Shown: positions 24,933 to 34,072 of the stretch, one piece after another
Layout of the letters: every line of letters starts with the position of its first letter
Numbering within the stretch: the stretch's first letter is position 1
Assembly (NCBI RefSeq): GCF_000239695.1
Contig: NZ_JH470339.1
Coordinates: forward strand, 215,608-279,607
Source of the DNA: Actinomyces graevenitzii C83
GTDB lineage: Bacteria > Actinomycetota > Actinomycetes > Actinomycetales > Actinomycetaceae
Reading direction: 5' to 3'
DNA: 64,000 nucleotides
Program-made: the position numbers and the translations under genes
Notes under the pieces: model-generated
Database searches by the model: none
The model's input: only the letters and a program-made list of their open reading frames with translations
What the model was told of the DNA's origin: nothing

Positions 24933-26665
24933 TGCGTGGCCTAGACGCTATACGCCAGTGGCTGGCGCGTAGCCCCCTAAAATACTTTCGCCTAGCCCTA
25001 GCACGTTCACTAGTGCTGCGCGTAGCCGTGCAGGTCATGGTGGTGGGGATGGTGTCAGTGCTAGCCCTGATCATCTTCGCCACTTCCTGGGTACGCTCCG
25101 ACCTACTGCGCGAACGCCTAGACGCAGTAATTGCAGATGCCGATACGCGCGTGGCCACAGCCCAAAGCCAAATGGACGCCACCGCCGTCAACACCACGGC
25201 GGAAGTCTCGGCCCTGGCCCAAAGCCAAGTCACCTCCCTAAAAGACGCCATTAGCGGCGCCAACGGGGTGGGGGTGGTGCTAATGCGTTCGCGTAGCTCA
25301 AACTCCTCGATTGTTATTAACGACCTGTCTTCCACCTCCGGGTTACGCCAGGCCATTTCTAATGATCTAATCAACCAGCTGGAATCTAATCCGCACCGCC
25401 AATACTGGCAGTACGCCAAGGTGACCGACGACGGTAATGCGGTACCCGGCATTGTGGTGGCTAGCCAACTTACTTTGCCTTTGGCTGGTACTTACAACGT
25501 GTTCCTGGTGTATTCGCTAAAAAATGAGCAACACCTACTTGATGTGGCCACCCGCGCCCTGGTGTCGGGTGGAGCCATGCTGGTGGTAGCCATGGGAATT
25601 GCCGTGGCATTACTTACTTGGCGTGTGCTGCTGCCAGTTAGACGCACCTCGCTAGCTGCCCAGCGCCTAGCCGCTGGCAATTTTGGTGAGCGTCTAGAAA
25701 TTAAAAGCCAGGATGAGGCTGCCTCCCTAGCGCTGTCTTTTAACAACATGGCTGATTCAATTGAAGCCCAAATTGATCGCCTAAGTGAGCTTTCGCGTCT
25801 GCAACAGCGTTTTGTTTCTGATGTTTCCCATGAGCTGCGCACGCCCATGACCACCATTTTGCTGGCTGGTGAGACCCTGTTTGATGCCCGCGATAACTTC
25901 AGTGATCCGCGCCTAAAACGCAGCACCGAGCTGCTATTTGGGCAAATTGAGCGTTTCGACAAGATGCTGGCGGACCTGCTAGAAATTTCGCGTTTCGACG
26001 CCGGCTCAGCGGCCCTATCTTTGCAGGAATGGGATGTGGGCGAAATTGCCCGCGACGTCATTGATTTTGCCCAGCCACTAGCTCAAGCTAACGGCTGCCA
26101 AATCCGCCTGCACATTGAAGGCAATAAGGTGACCGCCGTCGTCGACCACACCCGAATTGAGCGAATCCTGCGCAACCTGGTGGTTAACGCAACCGAACAC
26201 GGCGAAGGCAAGCCCATCGATATCAACGTGGTGGGTGACGACACCGCTGTGGCTGTGCGGGTGCGTGACCACGGCATTGGCATGAGCGAAGAGGTGGCCG
26301 AGCACGTCTTTGACCGCTTCTACCGGGCCGATCCTTCGCGGGCGCGCAAAAGTGGGGGCACCGGGCTGGGCCTGTCGATTTCGCGTGAGGATGCTGCCTT
26401 ACACAATGGCACCCTCAGCGCTTGGGGCTGGCCTGGTGACGGCGCCGCTTTCTTACTGCTTATTCCCCGCAAGCAGGATGTTCCTGCAGGTAGAGGCCCG
26501 CTGGACGTGATTCCTCCCGACGCCCCGCTGGAGGCTTTGGTTAAGGATGTGGCCGGGCATGTGGGTCCTAACCCTGAGCCGGTGCCGACGCCGTCGCTAG
26601 GGTTGCCGCTGCTGATTCCGGCTACGCGCTGGGCTGATGAGGAGGAGGAAAATGATGCCTCCTAA
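24932..26665 (+). CDS. mtrB: Sensor histidine kinase MtrB
   Basis: A 577-residue membrane kinase that phosphorylates MtrA. TM1 is at about 33-55, followed by an extracytoplasmic sensor of about 150 residues and TM2 near 210-235. A HAMP domain follows, then the H-box FVSDVSHELRTPMTTIL. The N-, G1- and G2-boxes read NLVVNATEHGEG, VRDHGIGMS and GGTGLGLSI. The C-terminal 65 residues are Pro/Asp-rich and variable. It overlaps mtrA by one base and lpqB by about 14. All catalytic boxes are intact. Confidence 0.95.
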   Translation: MRGLDAIRQWLARSPLKYFRLALARSLVLRVAVQVMVVGMVSVLALIIFATSWVRSDLLRERLDAVIADADTRVATAQSQMDATAVNTTAEVSALAQSQVTSLKDAISGANGVGVVLMRSRSSNSSIVINDLSSTSGLRQAISNDLINQLESNPHRQYWQYAKVTDDGNAVPGIVVASQLTLPLAGTYNVFLVYSLKNEQHLLDVATRALVSGGAMLVVAMGIAVALLTWRVLLPVRRTSLAAQRLAAGNFGERLEIKSQDEAASLALSFNNMADSIEAQIDRLSELSRLQQRFVSDVSHELRTPMTTILLAGETLFDARDNFSDPRLKRSTELLFGQIERFDKMLADLLEISRFDAGSAALSLQEWDVGEIARDVIDFAQPLAQANGCQIRLHIEGNKVTAVVDHTRIERILRNLVVNATEHGEGKPIDINVVGDDTAVAVRVRDHGIGMSEEVAEHVFDRFYRADPSRARKSGGTGLGLSISREDAALHNGTLSAWGWPGDGAAFLLLIPRKQDVPAGRGPLDVIPPDAPLEALVKDVAGHVGPNPEPVPTPSLGLPLLIPATRWADEEEENDAS

Positions 26666-28370
26666 CTCTGCTAAGCGCCTTCCTGACGCCAACTTTGCCT
26701 CACGTCTTGGCGCTAACTTTGCCTCACGTCGCGCCCTGCTCAAAGCCTCACTGCTGGCAGGGGCGGGGCTGGGGCTAGGAGCCTGCGCCACGCTGCCCAC
26801 TAGCGGGCCGGTACGAGTGGCTGATCACGGGGTGCGCCAAGCCGATCTGGTGCTGCAATACGCCCAGGGGCCGGTTAAAGGCGCTAGCCCCACCCAGATC
26901 GTGGAGGGTTTCTTGCTGGCTTGCGCGGCCGGCTACTCTGACGAATTTGCTACCGCCCGCAGCTTCTTGCTGGGTCAGGCAGCTAGCTCCTGGCGTCCGG
27001 ATGCCCAGGTGTGGATTTATGATTCTGCCGGCAATGCGCGGGTGACTGACGCCAGTGACGGCTCTATAAACGTCTCGGCCCCGGCCCTGGCCACGCTGGA
27101 TGCTAAAGGTATCTACTCGGTGGCTTTTGGGGGAGCAAACCATGAGCTGACCTTGTCGCTGGCCACCGACGGGTCCGGACAGTGGCGTATTGCGGCGCTT
27201 CCCGACGGCGTTTTGCTTTCTGCTACTTCTTTCCAGAACGCTTTCGCGGCGCAAAACCTGTACTTTTTCAACCGTTCCCGCACTGCTTTGGTGGCCGATA
27301 GGCGCTGGGTGTTGCGCCGCAGGCTAACTGCTCACGTGGTTAGTGCGCTGCTGACCGGCCCGGCACCCTGGCTTAACCAGACTCTTTCTAGTGCCATTCC
27401 CGACGGCGTCACCCTGGGCAGTGGGGGAGTTGAGGTGAGCCAGGCGGTGGCCACCGTGGATTTATCCAGCGAGGTGGCTAACGCTTCGGCTAACGATAAG
27501 CAGGCGATTGTGCGTCAATTGGCCACTACTTTGGGACAGTTGGGCTCAGTTAACCAGGTGATAGTTGACTGTGGTGGCACAGTTATTGGCTCTAGTGCCA
27601 CCATCCGCCAGGGCCATCGTTCGCCTGGTGCGGTGGTGGCCGCTAGCGCGGCAGGCCTGGTGCGCCTGGAGGGTAATAACACGAAGGTACTGCTAGATGC
27701 CGGCGCCCTAGGTGAAGGTATCAATGGGGTGGCGGTAGCCGACGCCAACACCATTTACCTGCAACGCAATAATGCTTTGGAGCGGCTGAGCGTATCTACC
27801 AAGACCCTTACGCAAGTAAATGGCGACACTGATTTAGGCCCGGTATGCGCCGATAATTCCGGCTGGGTGTGGCTCTACCAGGGCGCTAATGTGCTGGTTT
27901 ACTCGCCTCAGGGGACGCGCTACACACTTGCTGTGCCCTCAAACCTGCCTATTGCGGCTTTTGATGTGGCTAGCGATGGCAACCGCCTGGCCTATGCGGT
28001 GGCCGTGGGTGAATCCATGCGAGTTTCAGTATGTGCGGTGGTGCGTGACGATAAGGGCGTGCCCACTGGGCTAGGCGAAGCATATTCGATTTACCAAACT
28101 GACGTGGCGGCGCTGAGCTGGGTTGATGAGGTGACCGTGGCGGTGCTGGCTACCGCTAATACTGCCGGGGTGGGGCAGCTGACCTACGCCCCAGTGGGTG
28201 GGATGGTAACCGATATGACTCAGGTCACTAATGCTGTGCGCCTGGTTTCAGGCAAGCATGGCGGGCAGGTATCGGTTCTGACCACCCAGGGGCAGCTGAT
28301 GGTTTCTTCGGGTGCCACCTGGGTGCCCAGCTATTCGGGTCTGAGAGCGGCCACCTACAGCCGCGTCTAG
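26652..28370 (+). CDS. lpqB: Lipoprotein LpqB
   Basis: A 572-residue exported lipoprotein that in mycobacteria binds and modulates MtrB. ATG 26652 is chosen because GGAGGAGG (26641-26648) lies just upstream; an ATG at 26637 is weaker. A Tat-like RR pair (26-27) precedes a hydrophobic core and lipobox LGAC with Cys45. A GerMN-like domain follows (VAHGV and the EGFLLACAAGYSDEFATARSFL region), then a beta-propeller-like C-terminal half. Residues 13-28 contain a duplicated ANFASR-type octamer just before the signal core. It is the third gene of the mtr operon. Confidence 0.92.
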   Translation: MMPPNSAKRLPDANFASRLGANFASRRALLKASLLAGAGLGLGACATLPTSGPVRVADHGVRQADLVLQYAQGPVKGASPTQIVEGFLLACAAGYSDEFATARSFLLGQAASSWRPDAQVWIYDSAGNARVTDASDGSINVSAPALATLDAKGIYSVAFGGANHELTLSLATDGSGQWRIAALPDGVLLSATSFQNAFAAQNLYFFNRSRTALVADRRWVLRRRLTAHVVSALLTGPAPWLNQTLSSAIPDGVTLGSGGVEVSQAVATVDLSSEVANASANDKQAIVRQLATTLGQLGSVNQVIVDCGGTVIGSSATIRQGHRSPGAVVAASAAGLVRLEGNNTKVLLDAGALGEGINGVAVADANTIYLQRNNALERLSVSTKTLTQVNGDTDLGPVCADNSGWVWLYQGANVLVYSPQGTRYTLAVPSNLPIAAFDVASDGNRLAYAVAVGESMRVSVCAVVRDDKGVPTGLGEAYSIYQTDVAALSWVDEVTVAVLATANTAGVGQLTYAPVGGMVTDMTQVTNAVRLVSGKHGGQVSVLTTQGQLMVSSGATWVPSYSGLRAATYSRV

Positions 28371-28401
28371 CCTGCATATGTGTCACAGGCACAAATGAGG
28401 G

Positions 28402-28461
28402 TACAGACAAATACAGGCAAACACAGGTAGGTACAGGTAAACACAGACAAATACAGGCAAA
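28402..28461. repeat. Six tandem 10-bp repeats, consensus YACAGRYARR
   Basis: Six contiguous decamers occupy 28402-28461: TACAGACAAA, TACAGGCAAA, CACAGGTAGG, TACAGGTAAA, CACAGACAAA and TACAGGCAAA. The period equals roughly one helical turn. They lie 31 bases past the lpqB stop and just upstream of a TATAAT. Confidence 0.85.
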
Positions 28462-28515
28462 ATCGTCCCTTCCCTATAATTTAAACGCGTATTTTCATAG
28501 GCGACGGACGATTTT
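28459..28515 (+). promoter_or_regulatory. Consensus -10 enclosed in a 10-bp inverted repeat
   Basis: AAAATCGTCC (28459-28468) and GGACGATTTT (28506-28515) are exact inverted copies. Between them TATAAT (28475-28480) is a perfect -10 on the plus strand. No downstream gene is recognised. It could drive an unannotated RNA reading toward hpf. Confidence 0.45.
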
Positions 28516-28707
28516 GGGTGTAAATGTGGGCCAGCGCCGGGCGCTTTACCTGTTTGTGCTGCCGACGGCGCCGCTCGCTTACCTGATTGAACTGCCGACG
28601 CCGCAGGGCTGGGTACCTGCGCTGCTAGCGTCGGGTGCAGCGCAGATATCTGCTGCCAACGGCGCCTGCCCAGGCGTAAACCGGCCCAGGCATAAAGAGC
28701 CGGGACA

Positions 28708-28739
28708 TAAAAAGGGTGGCTGGGTTTCCCCAGCCACCC
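28708..28739 (-). terminator. Rho-independent terminator of hpf
   Basis: An 11-bp perfect stem (28714-28724 with 28729-28739, loop TTTC on the plus strand) is followed on the minus strand by TTTTTA. It lies 60 bases past the hpf stop. Confidence 0.85.
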
Positions 28740-28799
28740 GTGCTGCATTAGCAGCCGTGGGCAGGCGTTTTAAAACGCTCTATGCCCCGCTTTAGGTGT

Positions 28800-29429
28800 C
28801 TACACCGTCTCTAGACGCAGTAGACCGTAGGTCCAACCTTTGCGGTGGTAGATCACGCAAGGCTGGCCGGAGGATGCTTCAACAAATAGGTAGAAGGAGT
28901 GGCCTACCAGTTCCATTTCGTAAAGCGCCTCTTCAATGGTCAAAGGCGTGGACTGGTGTAGTTTCTGGCGCACAATCACCGGGGAGTCGCCGATCTGGGA
29001 TTCAACTACCTCACCGGGCTTGGTGGGCGGCAGTACGATTTCCTCAACCTCGGCCTCGGGGGCTACTTCGATACCCTGCTCAACTAGGGCCTGTTCGACC
29101 TCAGCGGTGATCATCGGGTAGCGGCGGTGGTCCTTCTTACGATCACGTGCACGACGTAGGCGCTCGAATAGCTTGTCGATAGCCAAGTCAAAAGCTGCGT
29201 AGCGGTCGCTGGAGCTGGCCTCTGCGCGGATAACCGGGCCCTTGGAGATTACCGTGAGCTCAACTCGCTCAGAAGTGTCTGCCAAACGGGGGTTGCGCTC
29301 GTGGCTGACTTCGATTTCTACTCGCTGTGCGCGCGGGTCGTACTGGGTTACCTTGCTGATCTTCTCTTCTGCGTAGCTGCGGAAGCGGGAGCTAATCTCA
29401 GCGTGGCGGCCTACAACCGTGATTTCCAT
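28800..29429 (-). CDS. hpf: Long-form ribosome hibernation promoting factor
   Basis: A 209-residue protein that dimerises 70S ribosomes in stationary phase. ATG 29429 is chosen: AAGGAGGG lies 11 bases upstream and the protein then begins MEITVVGRHAEISSRFR, the S30AE domain (1-100). The C-terminal dimerisation domain (about 150-205) has VVRQKLHQSTPLTIEEALYEM, then HSFYLFVEASSG and VIYHRKGWTYGLLRL. It lies between lpqB and secA, as in mycobacteria. A GATC/TACTAT-rich upstream region is a possible promoter but no clear -35 is seen. Confidence 0.94.
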   Translation of the reverse strand: MEITVVGRHAEISSRFRSYAEEKISKVTQYDPRAQRVEIEVSHERNPRLADTSERVELTVISKGPVIRAEASSSDRYAAFDLAIDKLFERLRRARDRKKDHRRYPMITAEVEQALVEQGIEVAPEAEVEEIVLPPTKPGEVVESQIGDSPVIVRQKLHQSTPLTIEEALYEMELVGHSFYLFVEASSGQPCVIYHRKGWTYGLLRLETV

Positions 29430-29576
29430 AGTTGAATCAACCCTCCTTGGTTGTTTCCGAAACATACCAACGATTGGGATGGTGTGTTGTAAGACACACT
29501 ATAGTACATGATCGTGTTCTGTGTCACCATTATTTTGGCTAGTACTCTGTAGGCGAAATCGTGTTTTGTGTTGAAT

Positions 29577-30383
29577 TTAGGGCCGTGCTGTGCGTTTTTT
29601 GGTAGGGGCTGCAGCCAGTGTCCAGGCGCAAACGACGACGCCGCCTGCCGCCTCTATGGCTTTGGCGCTGGCTTCCAGCGTGGCTCCGGTAGTGACGACG
29701 TCGTCCACCAGCACTACCTGCCAGCCGGTAGCGTCGGCTAGGCACTTCACCTGGCGCTGAGCGCGTTGACGCGAGTTTTTACCAAGCTGCTTGCCTGAAC
29801 GTAGACGCAGTGGATCGGCGCTGACCACAGCTATATCTAGCTGTGGAGCTAAATAATCGGTTAGACCTTGGGCTAATTGGCGAGCCACTAGGTTGGCGTG
29901 CCAACGCCGCGAAAGCTTAGAAGGAGCGTTAATGATTGCCAGGGGTTTATCTTTAGCGAGTTGGCAGGCAAGCCAGGGGACCATGGTGGCGGCGCCGTCG
30001 TTAATCCCAGCTAATACGGCGCCGGTGATAGCGCGGTGGCGACCGCTTTTAAAGCTGAGCACAATTTGGCGTAAAGCTCCCGCGTAGGTGCCTTGACTCC
30101 AGATGGCCAGATCTGTGGCTGGCAGTAAATCACTGTTGAGCAAGGTGGCGCTACGGCTTAGTAATTGCTGACACTGTGGGCATAGGTCTGTATCCCACAG
30201 GCCGCAACCAGCGCATTGGCGCGGCAAAACCAGCTGACCGGCGGTTCTGAATGGGGCGCACTTGAGGGCGATGGCCTTGAGGGCAGGGGGCCTGGAGGTA
30301 ACGCCGGCGCGGCTTTCATCGCTAGAAGTAGCGTTGACTTTCGCAGTAGGAGGCCGGGCAAGAGGCATAAGAGCGTTAAACAT
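29577..30383 (-). CDS. comF: ComF-family phosphoribosyltransferase-like protein
   Basis: A 268-residue protein with a short four-cysteine zinc-ribbon-like start (Cys57, Cys60, Cys68, Cys71). A phosphoribosyltransferase domain carries the PRPP loop VVLVDDVVTTGATLEA. In competent bacteria ComFC aids DNA uptake; in Actinobacteria its role is unsettled. It precedes hpf on the same strand by about 150 bases. The start shows GATATT six bases before the ATG and no Shine-Dalgarno, fitting the leaderless pattern. The first 45 residues are poorly conserved, so a later start cannot be excluded. Confidence 0.88.
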   Translation of the reverse strand: MFNALMPLARPPTAKVNATSSDESRAGVTSRPPALKAIALKCAPFRTAGQLVLPRQCAGCGLWDTDLCPQCQQLLSRSATLLNSDLLPATDLAIWSQGTYAGALRQIVLSFKSGRHRAITGAVLAGINDGAATMVPWLACQLAKDKPLAIINAPSKLSRRWHANLVARQLAQGLTDYLAPQLDIAVVSADPLRLRSGKQLGKNSRQRAQRQVKCLADATGWQVVLVDDVVTTGATLEASAKAIEAAGGVVVCAWTLAAAPTKKRTARP

Positions 30384-30749
30384 AAATCAAATATCTCTAA
30401 CATGATCTGCCGGCGCCAATAGCTAAAATAAATCTGTGGAAAACTCGCTCAAGCCCTGGTCAAGCCGGTAAGGCTGATGTGCGGCAGGTGCATGAAACAT
30501 GAAGCTGGGGCTGTGAGAGCGCCTTAAAGGCGAAGCTGAGGCGCGTGAATTGGGAGGCGGTCGCCTGGCTGGCAAGCGCTTGAGCGATAAGCCCAAGCCC
30601 ATAGTTTGATTTAGCGATGAGGCCAGGTGCACGAAAAGCAAATAGCGAATAGATTCAAAGCCTTAGCCGGGCGATAGTACGATAGACAAGGTTGAATATA
30701 TTCAAATGGCTGCCCGTAACAGGCTTAAGCCAGCAAGGAGCTTGTAAGC
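30384..30749. other. 366-base gap upstream of secA
   Basis: No protein gene is supported. The segment contains several short inverted repeats, among them the near-palindrome GCGCCTTAAAGGCG near 30519, and a perfect 14-bp palindrome at 30692-30705. It may hold the secA promoter and a structured leader or a small RNA. I recognise no riboswitch class. Confidence 0.4.
30692..30705. promoter_or_regulatory. 14-bp palindrome upstream of secA
   Basis: TTGAATATATTCAA is exactly self-complementary and lies 45 bases before the secA GTG. It is a candidate operator or contains an AT-rich -10 element. Confidence 0.45.
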
Positions 30750-33470
30750 GTGTCTATTGTTGACCGGATCCTACGCATCGGTGAAGGCCGGACCTTGCGA
30801 AAGCTAAGTGCTATCGCGGACCAGGTTGATGCTCTTGAAGATGACTACCGCAAATTCACTGACGAAGAACTGCGTGATCAGACCAAAGAGTTTCGCCAGC
30901 GCCTAGAAGAAGGCGAAACCCTCGACGATATCTTGCCTGAAGCTTTTGCAACTGTGCGTGAAGCTGCTGACCGCGTACTAGGCCAGCGCCCCTACCGGGT
31001 GCAGCTAATGGGTGGCGCGGCCCTGCACCTGGGCAACATCGCTGAGATGAAGACCGGTGAAGGTAAAACCTTGGTTGCCGCTTTGCCTTCCTACCTGCGC
31101 GCGCTAACCGGCAAGGGTGTGCACGTGGTTACCGTCAACGACTTCTTGGCTGAGTACCAGTCTGACCTAATGGGGCGTGTGCACCGCTTCCTGGGGCTGA
31201 CCACCGGTTGTGTACTTGCTGGTCAGGACCCTTCTGAGCGCCGCAAGCAGTATGACTGCGACATCACTTACGGCACCAACAACGAGATGGGCTTTGACTA
31301 CCTGCGTGACAATATGGCCCAGCGCCCTGAAGATATGGTTCAGCGCGGGCACAACTTCGTGATTGTTGACGAGGTTGACTCCATTCTTATTGACGAGGCC
31401 CGTACCCCGCTGATTATTTCTGGCCCTGCCGACGGCGACAACAACAAGTGGTACCGCGAGTTCGCTGAGATCGCTAACTTGCTAAAGCCCGTCAAGGACT
31501 ATGAGGTAGACGAGAAGAAGCGCACCGTGGGTATTTTGGCCCCCGGTATTGAGAAGATCGAGGATCGTCTAGGCATCGACAACCTCTACGAAGCCGGCAA
31601 CACGGCCCTGATCGGTTTCCTCAACAACGCCATCCGCGCCAAGGAGCTGTTCAAGCGCGACCGTGACTACATTGTTGCCGACGGCGAAGTGCTGATTGTC
31701 GATGAGCACACCGGTCGCGTGCTGGCTGGGCGCCGCTACAACGAAGGTCTACACCAGGCTATTGAAGCCAAGGAAGGTGTAGAGATTAAGAGTGAAAACC
31801 AGACTCTAGCTACCATCACCTTGCAGAACTACTTCCGTTTGTATCCGGAAGGTTCGCGCTCAGGTATGACCGGTACGGCCGAAACTGAGGCCGCAGAATT
31901 CGCTGGTACCTACAAGATCGGCGTCGTGCCTATCCCCACCAACAAGCCCATGATCCGCAAGGACCAGCCGGACCTGGTGTACAAGTCCGTCAAGGCTAAG
32001 TTGAATGCGGTAGTTGACGACATTGAAGAGCGTCACGACGCCGGGCAGCCGGTTTTGGTGGGTACCACCAGTGTGGAAAAGAGCGAAGAGCTCTCGGCTC
32101 TACTGCGTGAGCGTCGCATCCCCCACGAGGTGCTAAACGCTAAGCAGCACGCCCGCGAAGCCGCCGTCGTCGCCATGGCCGGACGTAAGGGTGCGGTAAC
32201 CGTGGCCACCAACATGGCTGGTCGTGGTACTGACATCATGCTGGGTGGTAACGCTGAGTTCATTGCCGTGGCCTCCCTGAAGGAAGCCGGCCTGGACCCC
32301 ATCGACACCCCCGACGAGTACGAAAAGGCCTGGCCGGCCGCCCTGAAGGCAGCCAAGGAAGCCGTCTCGGTGGAGCATGACGAGGTGGTGGAGCTTGGTG
32401 GTCTGTACGTGCTGGGCACCGAACGCCACGAGTCACGCCGTATCGACAACCAGCTGCGTGGTCGTAGTGGCCGTCAGGGTGACCCCGGTGAGAGCCGCTT
32501 CTACCTGTCCATGCAGGACGATCTGATGCGCACCTACGCCACTGGCCTGGCTCAGCAGATCATCTCCTCGGACCGTTACCCCGACGACGTGCCGCTGGAA
32601 TCCAAGATGATCACCCGCAACATCGCCTCCTACCAGCGTCAGCTAGAAGCACGTAACTTTGAGATCCGTAAAAACGTGCTTAAGTACGACGACGTGCTCA
32701 CCGAGCAGCGTCAAAAGGTTTACGACGAGCGCCGCATGGTGCTGCAGGGTGAGGACCTAGAGCCCCACATCAAGGCTTTCCGTGAGCGCGTGATTGCCAA
32801 CGTGGTGGCGCAGCGCACCGCCGAGGGCCGCAGCGACCAGTGGGACCTGGACCAGCTGTGGAAGGACCTGTCCACTGTCTACCCGATGGGTTTGACCGTG
32901 GATGAGGTGGTCGACGGCGTAGGTGGCCTGGATGCTCTGACCAGCGAGCGCCTAGCTGAAGAGCTCACCGAGGACATGGCGGTGGCCTATGAGGACGCTG
33001 AAGCTAACTTGTCCGCTAACGAGCTAGCTTTAGCGCAGCTGGGTGAAGAGCCCATGCGTACCCTGGAGCGTCGCCTGCTGCTGGCTGTGGTGGACCAGCA
33101 TTGGCGCGAGCACCTGTACGAAATGGACTACCTCAAGGAAGGTATTGGCCTGCGGGCCATGGCCCAGCGCGACCCGTTGGTTGAATACGCCAACGAGGGT
33201 GCCCACATGTTCAAGGCCATGATGGACGCCATTCGTGAAGACACGATTGAGCAGATCTTCGCTTACTGTGCCCGCTTTGAGGCCCAGGCTAAGCAGGTTG
33301 CCCGTGAAGCCGCCCAGGCCCGCGAGCAGGCCTCGATTATGGGGGACACCGGCCGTAAGGCCCTGTCCACCGGGGTGACCTACTCCGACGCCGACACTCA
33401 AGGCAGCGACAATCAGGGCAACCGCGCTGAGCGCCGTCGTCGCTCCAACAAGAAGCGTCGTCGCCGCTGA
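30750..33470 (+). CDS. secA: Preprotein translocase ATPase SecA
   Basis: A 906-residue motor that drives Sec-dependent export through SecYEG. Nucleotide-binding motif KTGEGKTL lies at 101-108, the DEAD-like [17 protein letters not shown] follows near 205, and GRAGRQGD-type helicase motif VI appears as [13 protein letters not shown]. The C-terminus is a basic [16 protein letters not shown] tail with no CxCxnCH zinc site, as in SecA1 of other Actinobacteria. GTG start with AAGGAG nine bases upstream. It belongs to the conserved lpqB-comF-hpf-secA neighbourhood. Confidence 0.97.
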   Translation: MSIVDRILRIGEGRTLRKLSAIADQVDALEDDYRKFTDEELRDQTKEFRQRLEEGETLDDILPEAFATVREAADRVLGQRPYRVQLMGGAALHLGNIAEMKTGEGKTLVAALPSYLRALTGKGVHVVTVNDFLAEYQSDLMGRVHRFLGLTTGCVLAGQDPSERRKQYDCDITYGTNNEMGFDYLRDNMAQRPEDMVQRGHNFVIVDEVDSILIDEARTPLIISGPADGDNNKWYREFAEIANLLKPVKDYEVDEKKRTVGILAPGIEKIEDRLGIDNLYEAGNTALIGFLNNAIRAKELFKRDRDYIVADGEVLIVDEHTGRVLAGRRYNEGLHQAIEAKEGVEIKSENQTLATITLQNYFRLYPEGSRSGMTGTAETEAAEFAGTYKIGVVPIPTNKPMIRKDQPDLVYKSVKAKLNAVVDDIEERHDAGQPVLVGTTSVEKSEELSALLRERRIPHEVLNAKQHAREAAVVAMAGRKGAVTVATNMAGRGTDIMLGGNAEFIAVASLKEAGLDPIDTPDEYEKAWPAALKAAKEAVSVEHDEVVELGGLYVLGTERHESRRIDNQLRGRSGRQGDPGESRFYLSMQDDLMRTYATGLAQQIISSDRYPDDVPLESKMITRNIASYQRQLEARNFEIRKNVLKYDDVLTEQRQKVYDERRMVLQGEDLEPHIKAFRERVIANVVAQRTAEGRSDQWDLDQLWKDLSTVYPMGLTVDEVVDGVGGLDALTSERLAEELTEDMAVAYEDAEANLSANELALAQLGEEPMRTLERRLLLAVVDQHWREHLYEMDYLKEGIGLRAMAQRDPLVEYANEGAHMFKAMMDAIREDTIEQIFAYCARFEAQAKQVAREAAQAREQASIMGDTGRKALSTGVTYSDADTQGSDNQGNRAERRRRSNKKRRRR

Positions 33471-33575
33471 GCAAGTCTGGGGTACAGGGCCTGGGGTAGC
33501 TGAGCGGGTGCTTGGGGCAGCTGAGCAGGCCGCGCAGCCACAAAGCACCCAATACATAAAGCACCCAAGAATCCA

Positions 33576-34070
33576 TTAGCCCATGTGCAGGTAGGTCATC
33601 ACCCAGTGCCCGTGGCGCGACTGGATCTGGCAGGCACAGGCGTGGATACGCCCATCGTGGGAGAGCAGCACGCTAACCTCCCAACCACTGGCACTGGCCT
33701 GGGCCCGTACCGCATATAGGTAGGGGATCCGGGCCGGTTTGCCGACCTGGCAACGCACGGCCACCTGCGCGCGGCGGCTGAGCGCATCGTACAGTTCCGG
33801 GGTGAGCCAGCGGGCTAAATGCTGCGGCTGGCGCATTCCGTGCATGATTTCCCAGGCATAAACGGCTACCGTCCCCGCCCAGCGCCCTGGATCGGGTAGT
33901 TGCTGGTTTTGGGGCTGGTGGCTTTGCTGCACACTGGGCGCGGTGGGTCCATAGCCGACGGCGCCGCTTGCCTGGCGCTGCGGGCTGCGGGCGGTGGGCC
34001 CTGTGCTTTGGCTTTTTTGGGCGGCTTGCTGACGCGCGGTGGGCATGGTGGGTGCGTAAAGCGTGCTCAT
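33576..34070 (-). CDS. Rv3235-family protein
   Basis: A 164-residue protein. The first 60 residues are a Gln/Ser/Thr/Pro-rich disordered tail. The folded part (about 63-162) has WAGTVAVYAWEIMHGMRQPQHLARWLTPELYDALSRR and the closing HGHWVMTYLHMG, matching the actinobacterial Rv3235 family (DUF6459). Function is unknown. It lies two bases downstream of the LysM gene on the same strand, so the two are co-transcribed. The partnership of this family with LysM proteins recurs in Actinobacteria. Confidence 0.83.
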   Translation of the reverse strand: MSTLYAPTMPTARQQAAQKSQSTGPTARSPQRQASGAVGYGPTAPSVQQSHQPQNQQLPDPGRWAGTVAVYAWEIMHGMRQPQHLARWLTPELYDALSRRAQVAVRCQVGKPARIPYLYAVRAQASASGWEVSVLLSHDGRIHACACQIQSRHGHWVMTYLHMG

Positions 34071-34072
34071 GG

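Larger units (their letters stand above)
28371..28799. other. 429-base gap between lpqB and hpf: repeat array, promoter-like site and terminator
   Basis: No convincing gene lies here. From left to right it holds a six-copy 10-bp repeat (28402-28461), an inverted repeat flanking a consensus TATAAT (28459-28515), a GC-rich stretch open in one frame for 93 codons, and the hpf terminator (28708-28739). The 93-codon frame (28514-28795) runs through the terminator and lacks a start signal, so I do not call it. Confidence 0.6.

Noticed and set aside
28402-28461. CRISPR-like repeat
   Set aside because: The decamers are contiguous and 10 bp long without spacers, and no cas genes are present.
28514-28795. 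93-codon open frame on the plus strand between lpqB and hpf
   Set aside because: It runs through the hpf terminator, has only a TTG start with no ribosome site, and the translation shows no family pattern.
30423-30641. 72-codon frame on the minus strand upstream of secA
   Set aside because: No ribosome site, no conserved pattern, and Ser/Pro/Arg-rich shadow composition.
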